Assembly: GCA_029932445.1 (NCBI GenBank)
Contig: JAOZQB010000153.1
Location: 1 to 7,072 of the forward strand
Length of the DNA stretch: 7,072 nucleotides
Reading direction: 5' to 3'
From: Bacteroidales bacterium
GTDB taxonomy: Bacteria; Bacteroidota; Bacteroidia; Bacteroidales; JAADGE01
Made by a program: the position numbers and the translations under genes. Of this stretch, positions 1 to 6,677 are shown piece by piece. The notes below the pieces were generated by a model. The model searched no databases and was not told where the DNA came from. It saw only the letters and a list, made by a program, of their open reading frames with translations. Numbering within the stretch: position 1 is the stretch's first letter; each line of letters starts with the position of its first letter.

Positions 1-752
1 CAGCTCAAAACAAAGTTCCCGAAACGATATTTATAGAAGGCGGTTCATACAGTATGGGTATCGGAGAAAGCAAATATTTTGACGAATTTCCTGCACACAA
101 TGTAACGGTTAATGATTTTTATATCGGAAAATATGAAGTTACTATTGAAGAGTTTACCGGTTTTTGCAGAACGGCCGGATTAGATTTACCTTCAGGTAAT
201 CCGAAAATGCCGATTACAAATATCAGTTGGGAAGATGCAGCTATGTATTGCAATTGGTTAAGCCGTTTTGAGCATCTTGATAAATGTTATAAAATTATAA
301 GAAATCCTAAAACAGACCGAATAAAAATTATTTTCGACAAAACTGCAAACGGTTATCGACTGCCTACCGAAGCTGAATGGGAATATGTTGCTCGCGGCGG
401 AAATACCGGAAAAAGCTATGCTTTCAGCGGAAGCAATAACGCTGACGAAGTTGCCTGGTTTGCAGGAACAGGAAAAATGCTTCATCCGATTGGTGAAAAA
501 AAAGCAAATACAGCCGGAGTTTATGATATGTCGGGCAATGCACAAGAATGGGTTTATGATGTTTACACGCAAGATTATTACAAAAATAGTCCTTCCGAGA
601 ATCCGATTAATAAAAAAGGCAGTATCAACAGAGTAAGCAGAGGCGGAAGTTATGACAGCTATGCAGAAGGTCTGCGAATTTCAAAACGCTATTATAATCC
701 GGCCGATTTTAAAGCCAAAAATCTTGGTTTCAGAGTAGCAAAAAACAAATAA
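1..752 (+). CDS. SUMF1/FGE-sulfatase-domain protein, exported, 5'-truncated by window edge
   Basis: The reading frame is open from base 3, so the ATG at 54 is internal: the residues before it (IFIEGGSYSMG) are the conserved opening of the SUMF1/FGE domain. The visible 249 residues carry the family landmarks in order: FPAHNVTVNDFYIGKYEVT, then ISWEDAAMYCNWLS, YRLPTEAEWEYVARGG, YDMSGNAQEWVYD, RVSRGGSY and a closing LGFRV. The visible part begins A-Q-N-K, resembling the region just after a Bacteroidota signal-peptidase site (compare FAQ in the next gene), so only a signal peptide is probably missing and the product is likely periplasmic or surface-exposed (inference). True FGE needs two cysteines just after RGGSF; here that stretch reads DSYAEGLRISKR, with no Cys, so formylglycine synthesis is unlikely. 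Members of this fold also serve as ligand-binding or structural domains. The specific function is unknown. Family assignment is firm. Confidence 0.9.
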   Translation, partial: AQNKVPETIFIEGGSYSMGIGESKYFDEFPAHNVTVNDFYIGKYEVTIEEFTGFCRTAGLDLPSGNPKMPITNISWEDAAMYCNWLSRFEHLDKCYKIIRNPKTDRIKIIFDKTANGYRLPTEAEWEYVARGGNTGKSYAFSGSNNADEVAWFAGTGKMLHPIGEKKANTAGVYDMSGNAQEWVYDVYTQDYYKNSPSENPINKKGSINRVSRGGSYDSYAEGLRISKRYYNPADFKAKNLGFRVAKNK

Positions 753-760
753 TAAATATT

Positions 761-804
761 AACAGCAGGCAAAAAGTTAAACAGATTACCTTTTGCCTGC
801 TGTT
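761..804. terminator. Hairpin between convergent genes, probable terminator
   Basis: A perfect 14-bp inverted repeat: AACAGCAGGCAAAA (761-774) pairs with TTTTGCCTGCTGTT (791-804) around a 16-nt loop. It lies 8 bases after the plus-strand stop and 20 bases beyond the minus-strand stop at 825. Read on the minus strand it is followed by a moderately T-rich run (AATATTTATTATTTG), which suits termination of the outer-membrane gene. On the plus strand no U-tract follows, so termination there is less certain. Confidence 0.7.
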
Positions 805-824
805 GTCTGCAAACCCTATCCTCG

Positions 825-1553
825 CTAAAATACCATATTAATTCCGCCGAAAACATTCCCGTATGTAACTTCCGGCATATAGCGTAATCCGGCTCCTACA
901 TTCAAATACAATGATGCCTTACTTAATTTTAAAAGTCTGTATCCGCCTTTCAAATTAAATTCAGAATTAACCGGTTTATTAACAGACCAATCATAAGCTA
1001 AACGAAATTCAGGACTGACAATAATTTGTTTATTATTTATACCCAAATCAATACCGAGCAAACTTTCGTGATACATTGATGAATTTTCCAAATTATACAT
1101 AATCCCCTGCCCGATTACCATTTTAAATCCTTTAATGATAATATTAAATTCGGCTAAAGCATCAATATTTTGAGATGTAGAATCTCCTTTTAAATAATCA
1201 TATCGGGCATCAAACGAAAGAGCACCTCTGTTTAATTTTATACGCGGGTTAACGGCAATCAAACTCCCTGAGGCACTTGTTAAAAATCCGCCTGTTACAC
1301 CGGCTTCTATTCCGAAAATACTCGGATCATTTCCTCTTTTGTTTATCAATGTTGTCTGATAAGCACCAAATATAACTTTTGTCAATTGTAACAACAAACC
1401 GTCGGAAGTATTATTATTGTTATTATCATTATTTTGAGGTGGTTTATTATTATTTTTACTATCTCCTGTACCGCCGTTGTCATTTGTTTTTTGAGCAAAA
1501 ACACTACTTAAATAAAACACTGAAGCAAATAAAATAATTACTGTTTTTTTCAT
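825..1553 (-). CDS. Small Asn-rich outer-membrane beta-barrel-like protein (hypothetical)
   Basis: A 242-residue product of unknown specific function. Residues 1-20 are a typical signal peptide (MKKTVIILFASVFYLSSVFA) with likely cleavage before Q21. Residues 22-52 form a low-complexity, Asn-rich linker (NNNKPPQNNDNNNNN). From about residue 55 to the end, alternating polar and hydrophobic stretches look like transmembrane beta-strands (for example SIFGIEAGVTGGF, ALSFDARYDYLKG, PEFRLAYDW, SLYLNVGAGLRY). The protein ends in Phe (GINMVF), as many outer-membrane barrel proteins do for recognition by the BAM machinery (known for the class). About 8 to 10 strands seem possible; this is a visual estimate. 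No catalytic motif is seen. It stands alone as a monocistronic gene, convergent with the SUMF1-domain gene and divergent from mltG. The ATG at 1553 is preceded by A/T-rich sequence without a Shine-Dalgarno motif. A structural or porin-like role is inference. Confidence 0.8.
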   Translation of the reverse strand: MKKTVIILFASVFYLSSVFAQKTNDNGGTGDSKNNNKPPQNNDNNNNNTSDGLLLQLTKVIFGAYQTTLINKRGNDPSIFGIEAGVTGGFLTSASGSLIAVNPRIKLNRGALSFDARYDYLKGDSTSQNIDALAEFNIIIKGFKMVIGQGIMYNLENSSMYHESLLGIDLGINNKQIIVSPEFRLAYDWSVNKPVNSEFNLKGGYRLLKLSKASLYLNVGAGLRYMPEVTYGNVFGGINMVF

Positions 1554-1592
1554 AATATAAAATCTTATTTTTTTATAATTATTAACTAATTT

Positions 1593-1600
1593 TACTTTTG
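1593..1600 (+). promoter_or_regulatory. Bacteroidota -7 element upstream of mltG
   Basis: TACTTTTG matches TAnnTTTG, the -7 box used by Bacteroidota primary sigma factors, and would start transcription near 1606, leaving a leader of about 16 nt before the mltG ATG. No TTG/TTTG -33 box is visible at the usual spacing in the T-rich upstream sequence. A second match, TAATTTTG at 1610-1617, would give an almost leaderless message. In DNA this AT-rich chance matches are common. Confidence 0.4.
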
Positions 1601-1608
1601 CAAAAATA
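1601..1608 (-). promoter_or_regulatory. Bacteroidota -7 element upstream of the outer-membrane protein gene
   Basis: Read on the minus strand this is TATTTTTG, matching TAnnTTTG and directly abutting the plus-strand box of mltG. Transcription would start near 1594, giving a leader of about 40 nt. A minus-strand TTTG lies at 1633-1636, 24 nt away, slightly longer than the usual -33/-7 spacing. The two boxes together make a near-palindrome. Confidence 0.4.
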
Positions 1609-1622
1609 TTAATTTTGTCTGA

Positions 1623-2669
1623 ATGCTTAAACCAAAAACAATAAAAACATTGAAAATTGCTGTTATTACGGTTTCAACAGTGATTATTATTGTCGGAATT
1701 TTCGGATATTTAAAGTATAAAGAAGTTTTTAAACCGAATATTAAAAATGATGTTACCTTGTATATCCCTTCAAATGCTGATTATCAAACATTAATCGATT
1801 CTCTTAAATCTTCAAACGCATTAATAGACTTGAAATCTTTTAAAAATACTGCCGAACTTAAAAATCTGCAACATAAAGTACACTCCGGAAAATATTTATT
1901 AAAAAAAGGAATGCAGAACAACAAGATTGTCAATATTTTTCGTTCGGGAAACCAAATTCCCGTCAAATTAACATTCAATAACAACCGAACAATTAATGAT
2001 TTTGCCGGTAAAGTCTCAAAACTTATTGAACCCGATTCCGTAACAATTGTTAACTTATTAAATGATGAAAACGCTATCAAACAATACGGTTTCAATAAAG
2101 AAAATATCATTAGTATGTTTATTCCGAATACTTATGAAGTTTGGTGGGATATTTCTGCTGAAAATTTCCTCAAAAGAATGAAAAAAGAATACGATAAATT
2201 TTGGACATCGGAGCGAATAGAAAGAGCAAAAAAACTCAATCTCACACAAAAAGAAGTCAGTATTTTAGCATCAATAGTACAAGCCGAACAACTGGCACAT
2301 CCGGATGAGCGTGCAAAAGTTGCGGGCTTATATATCAACCGGCTTAAAAGAGGGATGTTACTTCAATCCGATCCCACTTTGATTTTTGCCTCCGGTGATT
2401 TCACAAAAAAACGCGTTCTTAATAAAGATAAAGAAATTGATTCTCCCTACAATACATACATACATGCCGGGCTTCCTCCCGGACCTGTATACATGCCCGA
2501 TATTTCGTCAATTGATGCCGTTTTAAATTATCAACATCATAATTATATTTTTATGTGTGCCAAAGAAGATTTTTCCGGCTATCATAATTTCTCAACAAAC
2601 GCTCGACAACACGGAATTTATGCTCGTAAATACCAACAAGCCCTTAACAAAAAGAAAATTTGGAAATAA
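1623..2669 (+). CDS. mltG: Endolytic murein transglycosylase MltG (YceG family)
   Basis: A 348-residue protein that cleaves glycan strands of nascent peptidoglycan and is thought to set their length, acting at the outer face of the cytoplasmic membrane (known for the family). Residues 1-9 are cytoplasmic and basic, and about 10-30 form a single membrane anchor (KIAVITVSTVIIIVGIFGYL). A LysM-like N-terminal part (about 45-110) precedes the catalytic YceG domain. Family motifs are intact: ASIVQAEQ (216-223), in which E222 aligns with the catalytic E218 of E. coli MltG, then VAGLYINRLKRGMLLQSDPT (233-252), SPYNTY (274-279) and AGLPPGP (282-288). The first Glu of the E. coli ASIIEKET motif is Gln here; the catalytic one is kept. 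Length is normal. The stop codon overlaps the arginine deiminase start (TAATG), so the two are one operon with probable translational coupling. Confidence 0.95.
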   Translation: MLKPKTIKTLKIAVITVSTVIIIVGIFGYLKYKEVFKPNIKNDVTLYIPSNADYQTLIDSLKSSNALIDLKSFKNTAELKNLQHKVHSGKYLLKKGMQNNKIVNIFRSGNQIPVKLTFNNNRTINDFAGKVSKLIEPDSVTIVNLLNDENAIKQYGFNKENIISMFIPNTYEVWWDISAENFLKRMKKEYDKFWTSERIERAKKLNLTQKEVSILASIVQAEQLAHPDERAKVAGLYINRLKRGMLLQSDPTLIFASGDFTKKRVLNKDKEIDSPYNTYIHAGLPPGPVYMPDISSIDAVLNYQHHNYIFMCAKEDFSGYHNFSTNARQHGIYARKYQQALNKKKIWK

Positions 2670-3925
2670 TGGTTAATTCAAAAATAAAAATACAGTTAGA
2701 ATCTGAAATCGGTGAATTAGAAGGTGTTATAATTCATACTCCGGGTAACGAAGTTGAAAACATGACTCCGGAAAATGCTGAACGTGCCCTATACAGTGAT
2801 ATTTTAAATTTACCGGTTGCACAAAAAGAATATGCTCAACTGAAAGGCGTTTTATCAAAAGTAACAAAAACATTTGAAATAAAAGATCTTCTGAAAGATA
2901 TTCTTAAAAATAATGATGTTAAAAACACTTTAATCAACCGTATTACATCAAGTTGTAATGCTGAAGAAATTAAAAATCTTTTAACTCAACAATCACCCGA
3001 AAAATTAGCAAGTTTATTGATTGAAGGAGTTCCGATTCATATAAATTCTCTTACGGATTATTTGCAAAAGAATTATTTTAAATTAGACCCTTTGCACAAT
3101 TTCTTTTTTACCAGAGATGCTTCTTCTGCAGTAAATGACAGTGTTCTTATTAACAGAATGGCAAATAAAATCAGAAAACGTGAGTCTGTTATAATGGAAT
3201 CCATTTTTGATTATCACTCAAGTTTTATTACAAAGACTATTAATCCCGGAAACAGTCGTTTTTTTAATGATGATATTCGAATGGAAGGCGGAGATATTTT
3301 GGTTGCACGAAAAGATATTTTATTAATCGGAACCGGAGTCAGAACCTCTTCGCAAGGAATAGATTATATAGCACGGAAAATTGAAAGTCGTGAATATCCC
3401 CGACATATTATTGTTCAGGAACTTCCTTACACTCCGGAATCCTTTATCCATCTCGATATGGTTTTTACTTTGCTGGATAATGATAAATGTATGGTTTACG
3501 AACCATTAATCATGAAGACAACGCGATTTTTGACCATTCATATTATTGTTGAAAACGGCAAAATTACATCCATTAAAGAAAAAGCAAATATCCCGGCTGT
3601 TTTAAATGAATTGGGTATGCCGGTTAAACCCGTTTTATGCGGCGGAATTGAAATTAAAAATCAAGAACGTGAGCAATGGCACAGCGGAGCAAACTTTTTT
3701 GCTTTTGCTCCCGGAAAAATAATCGGTTACGAAAGGAATAATCATACCATTGAAGAACTCAATAAACATGGTTTTGAGGTCTTAAAAGCTAAAGATGTCA
3801 TTAATAACAAAGTAAGTATCAAAGATTATAAAAAATCAGTTGTCACTATACACGGTTCCGAATTAGCACGAGGCGGCGGCGGTGCCAGATGTATGACCAT
3901 GCCGATAAGACGTAAATTATTGTAA
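2669..3925 (+). CDS. arcA: Arginine deiminase
   Basis: A 418-residue cytosolic enzyme (no signal peptide) that hydrolyses L-arginine to L-citrulline and ammonium. Residues 11-30 (ESEIGELEGVIIHTPGNEVE) open the pentein fold, and about 70-140 form the helical insert typical of arginine deiminases. All catalytic motifs are present: FTRD (147-150, Asp150), EGGD (206-209, Glu206), HLD (His261, Asp263) and RGGGGARCMTMP with nucleophile Cys408. These align with D166, E224, H278, D280 and C406 of the Pseudomonas enzyme; R149, R225 and R401 match its substrate-binding arginines. The ATG at 2669 is preferred over an in-frame TTG at 2660 because it makes the usual TAATG overlap with mltG and has GGAAA just upstream. 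No ornithine carbamoyltransferase, carbamate kinase or antiporter gene is adjacent, so this is not a visible arc operon. Agmatine deiminase and secreted peptidylarginine deiminase are less likely, given the helical insert and lack of an export signal. Confidence 0.9.
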   Translation: MVNSKIKIQLESEIGELEGVIIHTPGNEVENMTPENAERALYSDILNLPVAQKEYAQLKGVLSKVTKTFEIKDLLKDILKNNDVKNTLINRITSSCNAEEIKNLLTQQSPEKLASLLIEGVPIHINSLTDYLQKNYFKLDPLHNFFFTRDASSAVNDSVLINRMANKIRKRESVIMESIFDYHSSFITKTINPGNSRFFNDDIRMEGGDILVARKDILLIGTGVRTSSQGIDYIARKIESREYPRHIIVQELPYTPESFIHLDMVFTLLDNDKCMVYEPLIMKTTRFLTIHIIVENGKITSIKEKANIPAVLNELGMPVKPVLCGGIEIKNQEREQWHSGANFFAFAPGKIIGYERNNHTIEELNKHGFEVLKAKDVINNKVSIKDYKKSVVTIHGSELARGGGGARCMTMPIRRKLL

Positions 3926-3936
3926 TATTTAATCAG

Positions 3937-3970
3937 CTTTCCGAAAGTTTTTAACTTTCGGAAAGTTCTT
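3937..3970. terminator. Strong intrinsic terminator shared by arcA and the Nudix gene
   Basis: A perfect 13-bp stem, CTTTCCGAAAGTT (3937-3949) with AACTTTCGGAAAG (3953-3965), closes a 3-nt loop and is followed by TTCTTTT on the plus strand. It starts 11 bases after the arcA stop. The Nudix gene ends at 3971 on the other strand, and its transcript would run into the same hairpin, so it probably works in both directions, best for the mltG-arcA message. Confidence 0.85.
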
Positions 3971-4417
3971 TTAATCAATTAGTTTGTTTATTGCTTTCAT
4001 AATAATTTCCTTATGGTCAAAAGCCAATTCAGGAAGATTTTTAATCGGGAAAAGCTGAACTTCGGCAGCATCATCACCGGCAGTCATTTTATTGCTTACA
4101 TCTTTTTTAAAGATATAATAAACAACTGTTACCGTTCTTCCGCGAGGATCTCTGCCAAGGGTATCAAAGACACCGAATTCAGTTAATTCATTCACGACTA
4201 TTCCGGTTTCTTCAAATAGTTCCCGTTTTGCCGCATCATAGCTTGTTTCGTTAATATCCGTATATCCTCCGGGCAAAGCCCAATAATCTTTAAACGGTTT
4301 ATTCTTCCGTTTTATCAACAAAATTTCGGCATTCTTACTTCTTTTTGTAAGAACCATACAATCAGCTGTATATGCAGGTCTCGGATACTTATAACAATAT
4401 TCTTTTTTTGTATTCAT
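3971..4417 (-). CDS. Nudix hydrolase, ADP-ribose pyrophosphatase-like
   Basis: A 148-residue Nudix protein. The complete Nudix box GX5EX7REUXEEXGU spans residues 51-73 (G51, E57, R65-E66, E69-E70, G72, I73), so the metal-binding, diphosphate-cleaving site is intact. The N-terminal YPRPAYTADCMVL and the later GRDPRGRTVTVVY (88-100) resemble the COG1051 group, which includes ADP-ribose pyrophosphatases and the Nudix half of NrtR regulators. No winged-helix domain follows, so it should be an enzyme rather than an NrtR regulator. Substrate choice (ADP-ribose, other nucleoside diphosphate derivatives or a damaged nucleotide) cannot be told from sequence. The protein is cytosolic, with no signal peptide. 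The gene is single, convergent with arcA and divergent from gyrB. The ATG at 4417 follows an A/T-rich leader without a Shine-Dalgarno motif and sits just before the N-terminal motif. Confidence 0.92.
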   Translation of the reverse strand: MNTKKEYCYKYPRPAYTADCMVLTKRSKNAEILLIKRKNKPFKDYWALPGGYTDINETSYDAAKRELFEETGIVVNELTEFGVFDTLGRDPRGRTVTVVYYIFKKDVSNKMTAGDDAAEVQLFPIKNLPELAFDHKEIIMKAINKLID

Positions 4418-4466
4418 AAATCGCTGTTTTTAATTATCTAAATTAATAAATATTCATTAAAAACCA

Positions 4467-4476
4467 AAACCGGTTT
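4467..4476. promoter_or_regulatory. AAACCGGTTT palindrome in the Nudix-gyrB divergent region
   Basis: A perfect 10-bp palindrome, GC-centred in otherwise very AT-rich intergenic DNA, 50 bases upstream of the Nudix start and about 180 bases upstream of gyrB. It could be an operator for a dimeric regulator. No factor is known to me for it, and short palindromes occur by chance. Confidence 0.25.
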
Positions 4477-4592
4477 CTGACCCTCAAATATTTTTTCAAT
4501 AAACTGAATTTATGATAGTTATAATAAATATTTTTATCAGAATTTTGTTAAAAACTTTTTCAATTTAATTTTATTATCTCACAAGATTTATG

Positions 4593-4600
4593 TAAATTCG
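4593..4600 (+). promoter_or_regulatory. Possible -7 element of the gyrB promoter
   Basis: TAAATTCG, followed by C, differs from TAnnTTTG at one base. It would start transcription near 4607, about 50 nt before the gyrB start. No -33 TTG box is seen at normal spacing. This is the best promoter candidate I find in the 4418-4645 gap, but it is weak. Confidence 0.3.
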
Positions 4601-4625
4601 CAATCTTGTTTCCGAAAGAAATAAA

Positions 4626-4661
4626 ATGGAGAAAAATATTAAAAAATGGAAGATAATATGA
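4626..4661 (+). other. Possible 11-codon upstream ORF overlapping the gyrB start
   Basis: ATG at 4626 opens a short frame encoding MEKNIKKWKII and ends in TGA at 4659-4661, which overlaps the gyrB ATG at 4658 as ATGA. Such overlaps can couple translation. There is no independent evidence that it is translated, and the A-rich leader makes chance ORFs likely. Confidence 0.2.
4648..4652 (+). promoter_or_regulatory. GGAAG ribosome-binding-like site deciding the gyrB start
   Basis: GGAAG lies 5 bases before the ATG at 4658. The alternative in-frame ATG at 4646 has its nearest purine motif (GGAG, 4628-4631) 14 bases away. The site therefore favours the start at 4658, although Bacteroidota translation does not depend strongly on such motifs. 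Confidence 0.4.
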
Positions 4662-6619
4662 CAGATAAAAATAAAATTAACAGTAACAATAACGATTATT
4701 CAGCTGATAATATTCAAGTTTTAGAAGGATTAGAAGCCGTAAGAAAACGTCCTGCAATGTATATCGGTGATGTAAGTGAAAGAGGTTTGCACCATTTGGT
4801 ATATGAAGTTGTGGATAATTCTATCGATGAAGCACTTGCCGGATTTTGTAATGATATTGATGTCCGGATTAATGAAGACAATTCTATTACCGTAAGAGAT
4901 GACGGACGAGGAATTCCGGTTGACTTTCATGAAAAAGAAGGAAAATCCGCTCTGGAAGTTGTAATGACAGTACTTCATGCCGGCGGAAAATTTAATAAAG
5001 ATACTTATAAAGTTTCAGGCGGTTTACACGGAGTAGGTGTTTCATGTGTAAATGCTTTATCATCAACTTTAATTGCAAAAATTTACCGTGACGGAAAAAT
5101 TTATCAACAAGAATATTCAATCGGCAAACCCTTATCGGACATTCAAGTTGTAGGAGAAACGAAAGAACACGGAACAGAAATCACTTTTATTCCCGATACA
5201 AGCATTTTTAATACTAATGAATACAATTTTGATATTCTGGCTACGCGTATGCGTGAACTTTCATTCTTAAATAAAGGTATAAAAATAATACTGACTGATA
5301 AAAGAGTAAAGAATGAGGACGGAACTTATAAAAGTGAAGAATTTCATTCGGAAGAAGGTTTAAAAGAATTTGTTCAATACCTAGACCAAACACGTGAATC
5401 CCTAATTTCCGAAATTATTAATATTTCTACCGAAAAAGAAGGTGTTCCGGTTGAAATAGCCCTTCAATACAACACATCATTTACCGAAAATATTCATTCT
5501 TATGTGAATAACATTAATACACATGAAGGCGGAACACATTTAACCGGTTTCAGAAGAGGATTAACCAGAACCTTAAAAAACTATGCCGAAAATTCCGGTA
5601 TGCTGAGCAAATTAAAATTTGCTATAAGCGGAGATGATTTCAGGGAAGGTTTAACCGGTGTTATTTCCGTGAAAGTTCAGGAACCGCAATTTGAAGGACA
5701 AACAAAAACAAAACTGGGAAATTCAGAAATAAGCAAAGTTGTTGACCAATCTGTAAGTGCAATGCTCGGAAACTATTTAGAAGAAAATCCGATTGATGCA
5801 AAACAAATTGTTCAAAAAGTAATACTTGCCGCAACTGCCAGACATGCAGCCAGAAAAGCACGCGAATTGGTTCAACGGAAAAATGTTATGAGCGGTGCCG
5901 GTTTACCGGGAAAATTATCCGATTGTTCCGACAGAAATCCTGAAAATACAGAAGTTTATCTTGTGGAAGGTGATTCAGCCGGTGGTACGGCAAAACAAGG
6001 CAGAGACAGAAAATTTCAAGCTATTCTCCCTTTAAGAGGTAAAATTTTAAATGTTGAAAAAGCCATGCAACATCGAGTTTTTGAAAGTGAAGAAATTAGA
6101 AATATTTTCACGGCACTTGGTGTTTCAATCGGAACGGAAGAAGACAGTAAAGCCCTGAATATAGAGAAGTTGCGTTATCATAAAATTATCATAATGACCG
6201 ATGCCGATGTGGACGGAAGCCACATTACAACGCTTATTATGACATTGTTTTTCAGATATATGAAGGAACTGATTGAAAACGGCTATTTATATATTGCAAC
6301 ACCGCCCTTATATCAAGTAAAAAAAGGAAAACAATCCGTTTATTGCTGGACTGAAGAACAAAGATTGCAGGCAGTTGAAGATATCGGAAAAGGAAAAGAT
6401 ACAGGCGTTAGTGTACAACGTTATAAAGGTTTGGGTGAAATGAATTCCGAACAATTATGGACAACTACTATGAGTCCCGAGACTCGTATTTTGCAACAAG
6501 TTACTATTGATAACGGTGCCGAAGCCGACAGAGTTTTTTCTATGCTCATGGGTGACGATGTACCTCCGAGAAGAGCATTTATTGAAGAAAATGCAACTTA
6601 TGCAAATATTGATATTTAA
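4658..6619 (+). CDS. gyrB: DNA gyrase subunit B
   Basis: A 653-residue ATPase subunit of DNA gyrase, which with GyrA introduces negative supercoils. Numbered from the alternative ATG at 4646 (which adds MEDN), the GHKL ATPase domain shows YEVVDNSIDEALAG (53-66; catalytic Glu54, Mg-binding Asn58), DDGRGIP (85-91) and GGLHGVG (125-131). The transducer domain follows to about 410. The TOPRIM domain has EGDSAGG (441-447), PLRGKILNVEKA (462-473) and DADVDGSH (519-526) with the metal-binding Asp residues. The C-terminal QRYKGLGEMNSEQLW and PPRRAFIEENATYANIDI identify GyrB rather than ParE. Length is normal for GyrB lacking the large gammaproteobacterial insertion. The start at 4658 gives the usual short tail before VLEGLEAVRKRPAMYIGD and has GGAAG at good spacing. 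gyrA is not adjacent, and the gene appears monocistronic. All catalytic residues are intact. Confidence 0.98.
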   Translation: MTDKNKINSNNNDYSADNIQVLEGLEAVRKRPAMYIGDVSERGLHHLVYEVVDNSIDEALAGFCNDIDVRINEDNSITVRDDGRGIPVDFHEKEGKSALEVVMTVLHAGGKFNKDTYKVSGGLHGVGVSCVNALSSTLIAKIYRDGKIYQQEYSIGKPLSDIQVVGETKEHGTEITFIPDTSIFNTNEYNFDILATRMRELSFLNKGIKIILTDKRVKNEDGTYKSEEFHSEEGLKEFVQYLDQTRESLISEIINISTEKEGVPVEIALQYNTSFTENIHSYVNNINTHEGGTHLTGFRRGLTRTLKNYAENSGMLSKLKFAISGDDFREGLTGVISVKVQEPQFEGQTKTKLGNSEISKVVDQSVSAMLGNYLEENPIDAKQIVQKVILAATARHAARKARELVQRKNVMSGAGLPGKLSDCSDRNPENTEVYLVEGDSAGGTAKQGRDRKFQAILPLRGKILNVEKAMQHRVFESEEIRNIFTALGVSIGTEEDSKALNIEKLRYHKIIIMTDADVDGSHITTLIMTLFFRYMKELIENGYLYIATPPLYQVKKGKQSVYCWTEEQRLQAVEDIGKGKDTGVSVQRYKGLGEMNSEQLWTTTMSPETRILQQVTIDNGAEADRVFSMLMGDDVPPRRAFIEENATYANIDI

Positions 6620-6642
6620 AAAACATTGGTAATAAACAAAAT

Positions 6643-6673
6643 CCTTCTTAAATTATTCTAAAAAGGCTTTTTT
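6643..6673 (+). terminator. Weak terminator of gyrB
   Basis: CCTTCTTA (6643-6650) pairs with TAAAAAGG (6659-6666) as eight positions with one C-A mismatch, around an 8-nt loop. It is followed by C and then six Ts. It lies 24 bases after the gyrB stop, the expected place, but the stem is short and AT-rich. Confidence 0.45.
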
Positions 6674-6677
6674 ATTT

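Noticed and set aside
258..572. Minus-strand ORF of 104 codons inside the SUMF1-domain gene
   Set aside because: It lies wholly opposite a gene with clear family motifs, and its product is rich in Cys, Phe and Ile with no recognisable domain: a shadow frame.
385..636. Plus-strand ORF of 83 codons in another frame of the SUMF1-domain gene
   Set aside because: It overlaps conserved motifs of the real frame and has no family resemblance.
1784..2338. Three minus-strand ORFs opposite mltG
   Set aside because: All overlap the conserved MltG frame, with Cys/Phe/Ser-rich shadow-like translations.
2660..2668. TTG start for arginine deiminase nine bases earlier
   Set aside because: The ATG at 2669 gives a standard TAATG overlap with a GGAAA motif upstream; the three extra residues match nothing conserved.
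2669..3925. Secreted peptidylarginine deiminase or agmatine deiminase
   Set aside because: There is no signal peptide, and the helical insert, FTRD, EGGD, HLD and RGGGGxRCM motifs align with free-arginine deiminases.
3971..4417. NrtR-type transcriptional regulator
   Set aside because: The protein ends soon after the Nudix domain and lacks the C-terminal winged helix; its Nudix box is fully intact, which suits an enzyme.
4609..4618. TTTCCGAAAG in the gyrB leader, also found in the arcA terminator at 3938-3947
   Set aside because: A 10-base match of low complexity without symmetry of position; most likely coincidence in AT-rich DNA.
4730..5861. Minus-strand ORFs at 4730-4978 and 5661-5861 opposite gyrB
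   Set aside because: They are antisense to invariant GyrB motifs, with no homology seen and no promoter.
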